64,000 nt of DNA. Source: Bacteroidales bacterium. Its GTDB lineage: Bacteria; Bacteroidota; Bacteroidia; Bacteroidales; Muribaculaceae. The notes beneath the pieces are model-generated. The model ran no database searches and had not been told where the DNA came from. It saw only the letters and a program-made list of their open reading frames with translations. The stretch's first letter is position 1. Each line of letters begins with the position of its first letter. This document shows, in pieces, positions 26,964-35,886 of this stretch. The position numbers and the translations under genes were made by a program. The stretch is taken from assembly GCA_003150235.1 (NCBI GenBank), contig QAMW01000017.1, forward strand, positions 1 through 64,000, given 5' to 3'.

Positions 26964-28370
26964 ATGAAAAAAGCATCAATTTTTATCGCTGCATTATTGC
27001 TTGGCATCTGCGGGGCAAATGCTGAAGTGAGTGCGCCCACACCCGCCCAGGCGTGGGGAGAATTGTACGGAGAAGTGGAGTCGCAGATAAAGGCTCCGAC
27101 ATTCCGCGACAAAGACTACAATATCCTTGACTACGGGAAGCGCAGCGACACGAAGGGCTATCTTTACACCGACCTTATTAATAATGTAATAAAGAAGTGC
27201 TCGGAAGATGGTGGCGGAAGGGTAGTGGTGCCTGCCGGTGAATGGCTGACGGGACCGATCACATTGCTGAGCGGCGTCAACCTGCATCTCGAGGAAGGCG
27301 CGACACTGCTTTTCACCGATGACCCTAAAGAATATCCGTTAGTGCTGACGCGCTGGGAAGGGATGGACTGCTATAATTACCAGCCGATGATTTATGCCCT
27401 TGAGCAGGAGAATATCGGGTTGACGGGCAAAGGCACGGTTGATGGCGGTGCCTGCAACGATAACTGGTGGAAATGGTGTGGCAAGGCTCACTATGGTTAC
27501 ACCGACGGTATAATATCTCAGAAAATCGGCCGTCCGCTGCTTCAGGAGTGGAACGAGAAGGGTACGCCGGTGGAGCAGCGTGTGCTCGGCGACGGTTACG
27601 GCATGCGTCCGCAGCTCGTGAATCCTGTGAAGTGCAAGAATGTGCTTATCGAAGGGGTGACGCTGCTGCGCTCGCCGTTCTGGGTGATTCATCAGCTGTT
27701 GTGTGAAAATCTCACTGTAAAGGGGGTCCATATACAGAATGACGGCCCTAACGGCGACGGGTGTGACCCGGAATCGTGCAAGAACGTGCTTATCGAGGAT
27801 TGCTTCTTTGACACGGGCGACGACTGCATCGCCATCAAGAGCGGCCGTAACCGTGACGGAAGGACATGGAATATACCGAGCGAGAATATCATCGTGAGAA
27901 ACTGCCGCATGAAAAACGGTCATGGCGGTGTGGTTGTGGGCTCAGAGATTTCGGGCGGCTACCGCAACCTGTTTGTTGAAAACTGCGTTATGGACTCGCC
28001 CGACCTTGACCGCGTGGTGAGAATCAAGACCAACAGCTGCCGCGGAGGAGTGATCGAGAATATCTTCGTGAGAAATGTCGAAGTGGGGCAGTGCGGTGAG
28101 TCGGTGCTTAAAATCAACCTGGTGTATGAGCCGAAGGAGGTGTGCCAGCGCGGATTTAACCCGACAGTGCGCAATGTATATCTTGACAATGTGAATTGCA
28201 AGAAGAGCAAATACGGCGTGATGATCGAGGCTCTCGATGACGAGTGTAACGTATATAATATAGAGGTGAAAGACTGCAACTTTGACGGTGTGGCTACGGG
28301 TGGCAATTCCATCAAGGGCAATACCGACGATATACGACTCGTGAATCTCCGGATTAACGGGGAGGTGTGA
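26964..28370 (+). CDS. GH28 polygalacturonase, secreted
   Basis: GH28 enzymes hydrolyse alpha-1,4-galacturonosyl bonds. The 468-residue protein has a signal peptide (~1-20) and a right-handed beta-helix with the family motifs in order: NGDGCDP (~263-269, the NTD box), DTGDDCIAIKSG (~283-294, catalytic DD), GHGGVVVGSE (~319-328) and RIKTN (~353). Length and motifs suggest an intact enzyme, perhaps an exo-acting or periplasmic one given the narrow Bacteroidetes type. It is divergent from the SusC/SusD operon and stands alone. Confidence 0.93.
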   Translation: MKKASIFIAALLLGICGANAEVSAPTPAQAWGELYGEVESQIKAPTFRDKDYNILDYGKRSDTKGYLYTDLINNVIKKCSEDGGGRVVVPAGEWLTGPITLLSGVNLHLEEGATLLFTDDPKEYPLVLTRWEGMDCYNYQPMIYALEQENIGLTGKGTVDGGACNDNWWKWCGKAHYGYTDGIISQKIGRPLLQEWNEKGTPVEQRVLGDGYGMRPQLVNPVKCKNVLIEGVTLLRSPFWVIHQLLCENLTVKGVHIQNDGPNGDGCDPESCKNVLIEDCFFDTGDDCIAIKSGRNRDGRTWNIPSENIIVRNCRMKNGHGGVVVGSEISGGYRNLFVENCVMDSPDLDRVVRIKTNSCRGGVIENIFVRNVEVGQCGESVLKINLVYEPKEVCQRGFNPTVRNVYLDNVNCKKSKYGVMIEALDDECNVYNIEVKDCNFDGVATGGNSIKGNTDDIRLVNLRINGEV

Positions 28371-28650
28371 GAGTTGTCAGTTGAGAGTTGTCAGTTGTCA
28401 GAGGTCGGACTTGTCGGACCTGTCAGACCTGTCTGAAAACTGAAGACTGAAAACTGAGAACTGAAAATACATAATTTGACATAAAGGTTGATAAATTAAG
28501 GTTGATCAGGCGTCAGGCTGCCGTGGAGGCATCCTGGCGCTGCTTTTTGGGGGGCCGTTGGCACTTTTCGGCAGCCGCGGGCGAGCTTCCACTCGCCCCT
28601 ACAGCTACGCGGTTAAATCTGAAAACTGATGAGTGATGATTGGCGCCTCG
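28371..28650. repeat. Intergenic mosaic of short repeats
   Basis: Starts right at the GH28 stop with GAGAGTTGTCAGTTGAGAG, then GGTCGGACTTGTCGGACCTG, then CTGAAAACTGAAGACTG and variants, which are roughly the reverse complement of the first words. CGAGCTTCCACTCG (from 28583) resembles the end of the repeat element at 9256, and CCCCTACAGCTACGCG (28596-28611) recurs exactly at 45493-45508. No gene is seen. Confidence 0.65.
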
Positions 28651-28684
28651 ACCGGAATTGCTTCCGGGGGTGCAAAAAATTTCG

Positions 28685-28692
28685 TAATTTTG
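28685..28692 (+). promoter_or_regulatory. Putative -7 element for the YczE-like gene
   Basis: TAATTTTG, 23 bases before the ATG at 28715. AAGGAAG at 28701-28707 is an unusually good ribosome-binding site for this group and favours ATG 28715 over the GTG at 28709. Confidence 0.5.
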
Positions 28693-28714
28693 CAGTAAGA
28701 AAGGAAGTGTGTTA

Positions 28715-29464
28715 ATGATAAAATCGCTCAGTCTACCGTCTAAAATTCAAATTATTCAGTTTTTCTGGCAACACATACTTCTTCTGGTGTCATTGTACGT
28801 GATGACGCTCGGTGTTGCCCTTTGTGTGCGTTCCAATCTCGGGAGCAGTGTGATATCCTCAATCCCGATGGCGTTTTCTCTCGCCGGACAGCAAAATCTC
28901 GCCCCGCCGCTGACCATAGGCGGCTACACCAATCTGATGAACATGATACTTGTCGTAGGGCAGATACTCGTGTTACGCCGTCGCTTCGAGCCGGTGCAGC
29001 TGTTTCAGCTGCTGATAGGGTTTGTGTTCGGAGCGCTGATTGATGTCAACATGTATCTGACCTCGATGCTGACATGCGACACCCTTCCGGTGCAGATTGC
29101 CGTGCAGTTTGCCGGATGTACGGTAATGGCGGCGGGTATCGCCCTCGAGGTGCGCTGCGGGTCGGTTACGATGCCGGGGGAGGGCTTTCCGGTGGCGATA
29201 AGCCGTGTGACGGGTCGCCCTTTCCCGAAAATCAAGATTGTGGTCGACGTGACGCTCGTGGCGCTTGCGGTAGTGAGCTGCTACTGCTTCTGGGGCGCAT
29301 GGCAGTGGAACATCATCGGCATCGGCACACTGTTTGCGATGTTTTACGTAGGATACGTGGTGAAGCTGCTCAACCCTCACATGGGATGGTTTGACCGTCT
29401 TCTCGGTTATCGTCCCGGATTCCGCCGGTATATCTACGGGCTTGCGCGGTATATTATTAAATAA
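28715..29464 (+). CDS. YczE/YyaS-like multi-pass membrane protein
   Basis: About 249 residues with five or six hydrophobic segments (HILLLVSLYVMTLGVALCV, QLLIGFVFGALIDVNM, VVDVTLVALAVVSCYCF). The pattern GVALCVRSNLGSSVISSIP and VRCGSVTMPGEGFPVAIS resembles the YczE/YitT-type integral membrane family, whose transport role is undefined. It is a single gene between the repeat region and the fumarase gene. I am fairly sure of the family type, not of function. Confidence 0.7.
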   Translation: MIKSLSLPSKIQIIQFFWQHILLLVSLYVMTLGVALCVRSNLGSSVISSIPMAFSLAGQQNLAPPLTIGGYTNLMNMILVVGQILVLRRRFEPVQLFQLLIGFVFGALIDVNMYLTSMLTCDTLPVQIAVQFAGCTVMAAGIALEVRCGSVTMPGEGFPVAISRVTGRPFPKIKIVVDVTLVALAVVSCYCFWGAWQWNIIGIGTLFAMFYVGYVVKLLNPHMGWFDRLLGYRPGFRRYIYGLARYIIK

Positions 29465-29472
29465 GCTGAATA

Positions 29473-29506
29473 TTTTTGTTTTGTATATGGGGATTGCGTA
29501 AATTTG
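29473..29506 (+). promoter_or_regulatory. Putative promoter of the fumarase gene
   Basis: -33 TTTTTG (29473-29478, with its T-run) and -7 TAAATTTG (29499-29506) are spaced by 20 bases. The start codon is 31 bases downstream. Confidence 0.6.
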
Positions 29507-29536
29507 CAGATACGCATAACCAATACTTAACTATAT

Positions 29537-31186
29537 ATGGCACAAAAACCGTTTGTATATCAGGAACCGTTCCCGATGTCGGCTGACACCACGGAGTATT
29601 ATCACCTTACTTCGGACTACGTGAAGGTAGAGAACTGGAACGGTCACGAGATGCTTGTCGTTGACCCGGAGGCGCTGAGAGTGCTTGCCCGTAACGCGAC
29701 CCACGACAATTCATTCATGCTTCGCCGCGAGCACAACGCCATGGTGGCAAAAATCCTCACCGACCCCGAGGCGAGTGAAAACGACAAGTTTGTCGCTCTC
29801 ACAATGCTGCGCAACGCTGAGATCGCCGCAAAGGGACAGCTGCCTTTCTGCCAGGACACCGGCACGGCAATCGTGATAGGCAAGAAGGGGCAGAACGTGT
29901 ACACCGGCGGTCATGACGAGGAGCATCTGTCGCATGGCGTGTATGACACATACACCGAATGTAACCTTCGCTATTCGCAGAACGCGCCGCTGACAATGTA
30001 TGACGAGGTCAACACCGGCTGCAATCTTCCCGCACAGATCGACCTGTATGCCGTAGACGGCAACGAATATAAATTTCTTTTTGTTGCCAAGGGCGGCGGT
30101 TCCGCCAACAAAACCTACCTCTATCAGGAGACCAAGGCGCTGCTCAACCCTGAGAAGCTTGTGCCGTTCCTTGTCGAGAAGATGAAGTCGCTCGGCACGG
30201 CAGCTTGTCCTCCTTACCATATCGCATTTGTAATCGGTGGCACATCTGCCGAGATGAATCTTGCCACGGTGAAGAAGGCTTCTGTGAAATATTACGACAA
30301 CCTGCCCACCACGGGTAACGAATATGGCCGCGCATTCCGCGACGTTGAGCTTGAGAAGACCCTGCTTGAGGAAGCGCATAAAATTGGTCTCGGCGCACAG
30401 TTCGGCGGCAAATATTTCGCTCACGATATCCGCGTAATTCGTTTGCCTCGTCACGGCGCTTCATGTCCGGTAGGTCTCGGGGTAAGCTGCTCCGCCGACC
30501 GCAACGTGAAGGCAAAGATAAACAAGGATGGCCTCTGGATAGAGAAACTGGATTCCAACCCCGGCGAACTTATTCCGGAGGATATGCGCAAGCAGGGCGA
30601 AGGCAATGTTGTGAAAATCGACCTTAACCGCCCGATGGCAGAAATACTCGCCGAACTTACAAAATATCCGGTGTCGACACGTCTGTCGCTCAACGGCACC
30701 ATCATAGTAGGCCGCGACATCGCACATGCCAAAATCAAGGAGCGTCTTGACCGTGGCGAACCGATGCCCGACTATCTGAAGGACCATCCAATCTACTATG
30801 CCGGTCCGGCAAAGACCCCGGCGGGTCTTCCTTCCGGCTCATTCGGACCTACCACCGCAGGCCGTATGGACTCCTACGTAGACCAGTTCCAGGCAGCGGG
30901 GGGCTCGATGGTGATGATTGCCAAGGGCAACCGCAGCAAGCAGGTGACCGACGCATGCCACAAGCATGGCGGTTTCTACCTCGGCAGCATCGGCGGTCCG
31001 GCAGCGATACTCGCTTATAACAGTATCAAGAAAGTCGAGTGTCTGGAATATCCTGAACTGGGCATGGAGGCAATCTGGAAAATCGAGGTCGAGGACTTCC
31101 CGGCATTTATCCTCGTCGACGACAAGGGCAATGATTTCTTCACCCAGATAGCCGAGCGTTGTCAGGGTTGCCCGGTAGCAAAATAG
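29537..31186 (+). CDS. Class I fumarate hydratase (iron-sulfur, fused alpha/beta type)
   Basis: It interconverts fumarate and malate in the cytoplasm, as part of the reductive TCA branch that Bacteroidales use to make succinate and propionate. The 549-residue protein has both halves fused. The N-terminal half shows LPFCQDTGTAIVIGKKG, EVNTGCNLPAQID and HGASCPVGLGVSCSADRN, whose cysteines are expected to bind the [4Fe-4S] cluster. The C-terminal half has GPTTAGRMDSYVDQFQ and GNRSKQVTDACHKHGGFYLG. Length is that of FumA/FumB-type enzymes. It has its own promoter and a strong terminator. Confidence 0.95.
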   Translation: MAQKPFVYQEPFPMSADTTEYYHLTSDYVKVENWNGHEMLVVDPEALRVLARNATHDNSFMLRREHNAMVAKILTDPEASENDKFVALTMLRNAEIAAKGQLPFCQDTGTAIVIGKKGQNVYTGGHDEEHLSHGVYDTYTECNLRYSQNAPLTMYDEVNTGCNLPAQIDLYAVDGNEYKFLFVAKGGGSANKTYLYQETKALLNPEKLVPFLVEKMKSLGTAACPPYHIAFVIGGTSAEMNLATVKKASVKYYDNLPTTGNEYGRAFRDVELEKTLLEEAHKIGLGAQFGGKYFAHDIRVIRLPRHGASCPVGLGVSCSADRNVKAKINKDGLWIEKLDSNPGELIPEDMRKQGEGNVVKIDLNRPMAEILAELTKYPVSTRLSLNGTIIVGRDIAHAKIKERLDRGEPMPDYLKDHPIYYAGPAKTPAGLPSGSFGPTTAGRMDSYVDQFQAAGGSMVMIAKGNRSKQVTDACHKHGGFYLGSIGGPAAILAYNSIKKVECLEYPELGMEAIWKIEVEDFPAFILVDDKGNDFFTQIAERCQGCPVAK

Positions 31187-31227
31187 CATACTGTCATTTT
31201 AAATTTATAGCGCAAATAAAGACAGGC

Positions 31228-31265
31228 GGGGCTGTGCCAATTCCGGCACAGCCCCATTTTTGTTT
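31228..31265 (+). terminator. Rho-independent terminator of the fumarase gene
   Basis: GGGGCTGTGCC and GGCACAGCCCC form a perfect 11-bp stem around a 6-base loop, followed by ATTTTTGTTT. Confidence 0.92.
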
Positions 31266-31281
31266 ACCCCGCCGGGGACAT

Positions 31282-31592
31282 GCGGGCGCCCTTCCACGCA
31301 ATGTCACTAACTTTGGTGCCGGAGCCATAAATCCCCGAAAGGGGGATTCATCCTGTTATCCGCTGGTATGCCTTCGGCATTACCCGTGGCTCAAGCTCCT
31401 CTCTCCTCGGCTCAACCCCGGGTTGAATAGCCCTCTGATTAGCCCATACTTATGCAACCCGTTTCAGGGTTGCGTCATTGTGGGGGCATCGCTCTCCACG
31501 GGCGCACCTCCGGCGCTGCCCGCGGTTACCGTCGTCTTGCCCTTTCAGGGCAAAATCCTTAAGTTAGTGACATTGAGTGGAAGCGCGCCCGC
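31282..31592. mobile_element. MITE-like element with 32-bp terminal inverted repeats
   Basis: The left end (31282-31313, GCGGGCGCCCTTCCACGC...) and right end (31561-31592) are complementary over 32 bases with two mismatches. Inside are several hairpins: TCCCCGAAAGGGGG, ATGCCTTCGGCAT, GCAACCCGTTTCAGGGTTGC and TTGCCCTTTCAGGGCAA. A decayed relative is at 9256-9565. There is no transposase gene, so it would be mobilised in trans, if at all. Confidence 0.75.
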
Positions 31593-31647
31593 GTTCCAAG
31601 GGCAAACCCTTTGAGATATCTTCATTTTTGCAATCAGAATAAAGGCA

Positions 31648-31899
31648 TAAAAGAGAAAAGCCGCAGTTTCACAACTACAGCTCTTCCGGAAAAATTAGTG
31701 AATGTTGATTGTGCGATATCTTCAGTGACTATACGACGTAACGATACACCCCGGAACTCTCGGCATTGCGCCTGCTGCCACGGAATGTACATCAATCGGA
31801 TATGACACCGTATATGGTTCAAATAAGTCTTTTAGAGAACTCATGTGGTTATTATGTTAGGACAATAAACCCTTGGGTTTACTACTATTTCTCTGAATG
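31648..31899 (-). ncRNA. Candidate structured small RNA (~250 nt)
   Basis: On the minus strand a -7 motif (31906-31913) is followed by ~250 bases without a convincing ORF and then by a terminator: AGCTGTAGTT pairs with AAACTGCGGCT around GTG (31659-31682), followed by TTTCTCTTTT. The middle can fold into a long rod with internal loops; GGCA/TGCC closes the apical part, and TATACG/CGTATA an outer stem. This shape is compatible with 6S RNA, but I cannot confirm the family. A 62-codon frame at 31634-31822 runs through the terminator and is unlikely to be real. Confidence 0.55.
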
Positions 31900-31905
31900 C
31901 TGACA

Positions 31906-31913
31906 CAAAGATA
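31906..31913 (-). promoter_or_regulatory. Putative -7 element of the candidate small RNA
   Basis: TATCTTTG on the minus strand, identical to the -7 motifs of the tRNA (8168-8175) and of the other candidate RNA (59254-59261). Confidence 0.55.
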
Positions 31914-32003
31914 GTAAAAAATTTTAAACTTTTGCACATTTCCGGGCATTATATTTTACACCGGGTGAAATTTTTTATCATCCGGGGTACTAAAGGATGT
32001 GTT

Positions 32004-32924
32004 ATGGATACTATTACTGTCATAAGATTCAAACCGCTGACAATCGACTCCGTGGCTGAAATAATGCCGCTGCTTGAATATGCCGCCAGCCGCACATGTG
32101 ATTATACTGTGGCGGGGCTGTTGATGTGGACCGACTATTTTAAATATGAATATGCGATTGTGGACAATACCTTATTTATAAAAGGTGTCGACGAAAACGA
32201 TATGTCGACACCGGCTTTTTCTATGCCGATAGGGGCGATGCCGCTCCCCGTGGCGCTCAGGATGGTCGCCGCCTATTGCCGTGCCAATGGCATGCCGCTG
32301 CGCTTCTCAGCCGTGCCGGAGGACCGTCTCGGCGATTTCTATTCGCTCGGGGCGTGCCACATCGAGGAACTTACCGACTGGGCAGACTATCTTTACGACG
32401 CGGAGGCACTCGCCACACTCCCCGGCAACAAATATAGCAAAAAGCGTAACCACGTCAACCGGTTCATGACTGAGCACCCCGGCTACCGCTATGAGCGGCT
32501 TACCTCAGAACTTGTTCCCGCCGTCAGGGATTTCTATCTCGGCATAGCGAGTCCAAAGGAGGGGACGGAGGCGACAGCGGCAGAGGAGCGTCGGCAGGTG
32601 TTCAACGTGCTCGATAATTACTGCCGGCTGCCCTTTGAGGGCGGTGTGCTCTCGACTCCCGATGACGGCATAGTGGCATTTGCCATCGGCGAGGTGATAG
32701 GCGACACTCTCTATGTACATATCGAAAAGATGCGCCACGACATAAACGGTGCCGGCGAGACAATTAACAAGATGTTTGCCTCCGACATGCGCGAGCGCCA
32801 CGGCGTAGCGTTCATAAACCGTGAAGAGGATGTCGGCGACGAAGGGTTGCGCAAGGCGAAGATGTCATATCATCCCGCGATGCTCCTGAAGAAATATGAC
32901 CTGTCGGTGATAAGCAATGCATAA
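32004..32924 (+). CDS. DUF2156 (GNAT-like, phosphatidylglycerol lysyltransferase C-terminal domain) protein
   Basis: From the ATG at 32004 the protein has 306 residues. GNKYSKKRNHVNRFMTEHPGY in the middle and INREEDVGDEGLRKAKMSYHP at the end are typical of DUF2156 proteins, which share the GNAT-type fold of aminoacyl-phosphatidylglycerol synthases. There are no membrane segments, so it is a soluble stand-alone domain; donor and acceptor are unknown. AAGGATGT just upstream is a fair ribosome-binding site and favours this start over the frame opening at 31932. It is followed by the AAA-TOPRIM gene after 75 bases. Confidence 0.82.
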   Translation: MDTITVIRFKPLTIDSVAEIMPLLEYAASRTCDYTVAGLLMWTDYFKYEYAIVDNTLFIKGVDENDMSTPAFSMPIGAMPLPVALRMVAAYCRANGMPLRFSAVPEDRLGDFYSLGACHIEELTDWADYLYDAEALATLPGNKYSKKRNHVNRFMTEHPGYRYERLTSELVPAVRDFYLGIASPKEGTEATAAEERRQVFNVLDNYCRLPFEGGVLSTPDDGIVAFAIGEVIGDTLYVHIEKMRHDINGAGETINKMFASDMRERHGVAFINREEDVGDEGLRKAKMSYHPAMLLKKYDLSVISNA

Positions 32925-32999
32925 ATAAGAAGCGCGGGTGTGGGCAGATTCGGAAGTTTTTTTGTAACTTTACGTAGTCACTAAAAAACGATACGCATC

Positions 33000-34592
33000 A
33001 TGAACCTACATCTGCCAGCCCGTCACGACGGGACCCGTGAGACAGTTAATGCCGGCAAACGCCGCGTGGTCATAATCGGTGCCAACGGCTCCGGAAAGAG
33101 CCGCTTTTCCGAGTGCCTCATATCGGAGATGGAGGGGAAGGCGTTCCGCATCTCGGCGCTTAACGCGCTCTACCGTTCGCTCGGACCCGATCCGTTGCCG
33201 GGGTCAATCGACACCCTGTTTGCCGAAGCCGTACAACGGTCTACATTCCTCCGGGATGACGTGCCGACACAGTTTGACCGTCTTATGATGCTGATGGTGC
33301 TCGACGAGATGCTCAATCTGCTTGCCGGGAAAGTAGGAGGTGCCGAGCCCGGTGCCGGGCGTCTTGACAGCGTGATCAAGGCGTGGCAGGAGATATTCCC
33401 CGGCAGCAAGGTGCTTTACGAAGGAGGCAAGATGCTTTTCAGCCGCACACCGGGCGAATCATACTCCCCGGTAAAGCTCTCTGACGGCGAGAAGGCAGTG
33501 CTCTATTATTTCGGAGCGGCGATGTACGCCCCGAAGGGAGCGGTGATATTTGTCGACAGCCCCGGGCTCTTCCTTCACCCCAGCATCACCGGGGCGATAT
33601 GGGACCGCGTGGAGGCTATGCGCCCCGACTGCTCGTTTATCTACACTACCCACGACATAGAGTTTCTGTCATCGCGTCCCGACAATCTCATAATATGGGT
33701 ACGCGACTACGACGCTGCAAGCGTCACCTGGGACTACGTGGTGCTTCCCCCCGGGTCGCCCATGACCGACGACCTCTACATGGCGCTTATCGGTGCGCGC
33801 AAGCCGGTGCTTTTCATCGAGGGCGACGCCACACATTCCATCGACGCCAAGCTATATCCGCTCGTGTTCACCGACTACACCGTGAGGTCTCTCGGCAGTT
33901 GCAACAAGGTCATCGAGGCTACGCGCACCTTCAACGACCTCAATGCCTTCCATCATCTTGACAGCCACGGCATCGTCGACCGCGACCGCCGCGACCCGAA
34001 GGAGGTGAAATATCTGCGTGACAAGAAAATATTTGTGCCCGACGTGGCGGAAATAGAGAATATACTCATGCTTGAGGAGGTGATAAAGACCGTCGCTTCC
34101 ACCTGCGGAAAGAAAGAAGATAAAGTGTTCTCCCATGTAAAGAAGTCGGTGCTCGGTCAGTTCCGTCAGGACATACGCCAACAGGCGTTGCTCCACACGC
34201 GCCATCGCGTGAAGCGCTTCGTGGAATGCCGCATCGACGGCCGGTTCACCAACATCGGTCAGCTTGAACGCCACATGACCGGACTGGTCGATGAGATAAA
34301 GCCCCGGCAGCTCTTCCAGAGTTTCTGCAACGACTTCCACCGCTATGTGGCGGAAGATGATTACTCCTCGGTGCTCCGCGTCTACAATCAGAAGTCGATG
34401 CTTCCCGGCTCCAATGTCGCGGGTCTATGCGGGCTCGCCAACAAGGAAGCCTATATTAACAAGGTCATTGAAATCCTTCGCCGTGAAGGACCCGGTGCCG
34501 CGCGTATACGTAAGGCTATAATATCGTGCTTCGGCATCGACGAGGCACAGGCATCGGCTAAACCAAACATTTCACTTATTTCCAATGATTAA
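33000..34592 (+). CDS. AAA ATPase with C-terminal TOPRIM-like (DUF4435) domain
   Basis: A 530-residue soluble protein. Walker A is IIGANGSGKS (residues ~25-34); an ABC-like signature LSDGEKAVLYYF and Walker B VIFVDSPGLFLHP lie around 160-190, and a histidine switch follows in IYTTHDIEF. From ~265 on, a TOPRIM-like part has PVLFIEGDATHSIDAK and HGIVDRDRRD, the E and DxD acids of DUF4435/OLD-type nucleases. OLD-family proteins include phage-defence nucleases, but members of this AAA-DUF4435 type also occur in apparently housekeeping contexts. Its stop overlaps menA by 8 bases, so it is co-transcribed with it. Defence is only a possibility. Confidence 0.78.
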   Translation: MNLHLPARHDGTRETVNAGKRRVVIIGANGSGKSRFSECLISEMEGKAFRISALNALYRSLGPDPLPGSIDTLFAEAVQRSTFLRDDVPTQFDRLMMLMVLDEMLNLLAGKVGGAEPGAGRLDSVIKAWQEIFPGSKVLYEGGKMLFSRTPGESYSPVKLSDGEKAVLYYFGAAMYAPKGAVIFVDSPGLFLHPSITGAIWDRVEAMRPDCSFIYTTHDIEFLSSRPDNLIIWVRDYDAASVTWDYVVLPPGSPMTDDLYMALIGARKPVLFIEGDATHSIDAKLYPLVFTDYTVRSLGSCNKVIEATRTFNDLNAFHHLDSHGIVDRDRRDPKEVKYLRDKKIFVPDVAEIENILMLEEVIKTVASTCGKKEDKVFSHVKKSVLGQFRQDIRQQALLHTRHRVKRFVECRIDGRFTNIGQLERHMTGLVDEIKPRQLFQSFCNDFHRYVAEDDYSSVLRVYNQKSMLPGSNVAGLCGLANKEAYINKVIEILRREGPGAARIRKAIISCFGIDEAQASAKPNISLISND

Positions 34593-35430
34593 ACCCTGGA
34601 TTGAGGCGATGCGCCTCCGCACACTCCCCGTGTCGATAGCCGGCGTGATAACAGCTGTCGGCTTCGCGCTGCACGACCGCGTGTTTCAATGGCTGCCCGC
34701 GCTGCTCTGCCTTCTCTTCGCAGTGCTCGCACAGATAGCCTCTAATTTTGCCAACGAATACTATGACTACCGTGACGGTCTCGACCGCGCCGGAAGGGAA
34801 GGCCCGCGCCGCGGAGTGACAGAGGGCGACATCACGCCCGGTGCCATGAAGCGCGCCACCTACGCCGTGCTTGCCCTTGCATGTGTAATCGGGCTTTCAC
34901 TTATATACTGGGGCGGCTGGTGGCTGCTCCCCGCCGGGATAGTGATAGCACTTGGTGCCATCGCTTACTCCGCCGGTCCATATCCGCTGTCGCGCCACGG
35001 GCTTGGCGAGGTAGCCGTAATGTTCTTCTTCGGCATAATTCCTGTCAATCTCACATATTATATACAGGCAGATGCGTTCACTATGCCGGTGCTGCTGGGC
35101 TCGGTGGCAATCGGTCTGATGGGAGCCAATGTGCTGTTGGTTAATAATTATCGTGATGCGGATGATGATGCCTCCGTAGGCAAAAACACACTCGCCGTGC
35201 TGCTTGGTCGACGCACGGCACTTGCCCTCTACCTCCTTAACGGTATTCTCGCCGGAGTGCTGATGATACGCCTTGTCGCCCCTGTCATTACAATATTATA
35301 TATACTCGCCCATTGCTGCCTGTGGAATTTCATGCGCACTCACCGGGGGGCTGCTCTCAACCCTATTCTGGGTATGACGGCTATGCTCATGTTTGTTTAT
35401 TCGGTAGCATTTGCCATTGCTGTGGCATGA
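34585..35430 (+). CDS. menA: 1,4-dihydroxy-2-naphthoate polyprenyltransferase MenA
   Basis: A UbiA-superfamily inner-membrane prenyltransferase of menaquinone synthesis, 281 residues with about eight hydrophobic segments. The first Asp-rich motif is NFANEYYDYRDGLDRAGREG (the family's NDxxDxxxD-like site), and the second is NNYRDADDDASVGKNTLAV. The start ATG (34585) lies inside the AAA-TOPRIM gene, an 8-base overlap. The downstream 450 bases have no gene. Confidence 0.92.
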   Translation: MIKPWIEAMRLRTLPVSIAGVITAVGFALHDRVFQWLPALLCLLFAVLAQIASNFANEYYDYRDGLDRAGREGPRRGVTEGDITPGAMKRATYAVLALACVIGLSLIYWGGWWLLPAGIVIALGAIAYSAGPYPLSRHGLGEVAVMFFFGIIPVNLTYYIQADAFTMPVLLGSVAIGLMGANVLLVNNYRDADDDASVGKNTLAVLLGRRTALALYLLNGILAGVLMIRLVAPVITILYILAHCCLWNFMRTHRGAALNPILGMTAMLMFVYSVAFAIAVA

Positions 35431-35490
35431 TTTTCCGGCTCGGTGAATGTCGGTGCTTAAAGATTGATACTTCGGCGTTATATTAGATTA

Positions 35491-35510
35491 ACCGATTTTT
35501 ACAAATCGGT
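35491..35510. terminator. Small hairpin behind menA
   Basis: ACCGATTT and AAATCGGT pair over 8 bp around TTAC, about 60 bases after the menA stop. It lacks a T-run, so it may be a weak terminator or an operator. Confidence 0.3.
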
Positions 35511-35668
35511 CAGAAATTTGCTATTTATTAACACACATCATTACTATATGGGCGATATAATGACAGTTTTTCACTTAATTGCGACTGCTGCTTACTTATA
35601 AATCATAATTTACACCCCTTTTACGATAAAAACTTCACATTATTTGTGTTAAAAAGCATCTAAACATA

Positions 35669-35755
35669 TTGTTTATTCAGATATATGCAGTAATTTTGCC
35701 ATCTGAATTGCCGATGACGCTTTGACAGCGTAGCGGTGATTTAGCTGTATTTTTG
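35669..35755 (+). promoter_or_regulatory. Two putative promoters of the second SusC/SusD operon
   Basis: The first has TTG (35669-35671) and TAATTTTG (35691-35698), 19 bases apart. The second has TTTG (35721-35724) and TATTTTTG (35748-35755). The start codon at 35887 leaves a leader of about 125-180 bases. The rest of 35431-35886 holds no gene that I can see. Confidence 0.45.
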
Positions 35756-35886
35756 TAGGGAGTTCATGCAAAAATCGTTTTAAAGTGTATGATGCCGGGC
35801 GTGGTCAACAGGCAGCCAGCTCGCGCGGCATAGTTGTATAATAAGGCTGTCAGAATTGATTGAATTATCATTATTACATTGATTCT

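Noticed and set aside
31159..31614. 151-codon plus-strand frame after fumarase
   Set aside because: It spans the fumarase terminator and the whole inverted-repeat element; the composition is that of repeats.
31634..31822. 62-codon minus-strand peptide gene in the candidate RNA
   Set aside because: It reads through the terminator stem and T-run, and has no clear ribosome-binding site.
33000..34592. Complete phage-defence island
   Set aside because: Only one OLD-like gene is present, coupled to menA, with no second defence component or mobility gene beside it.
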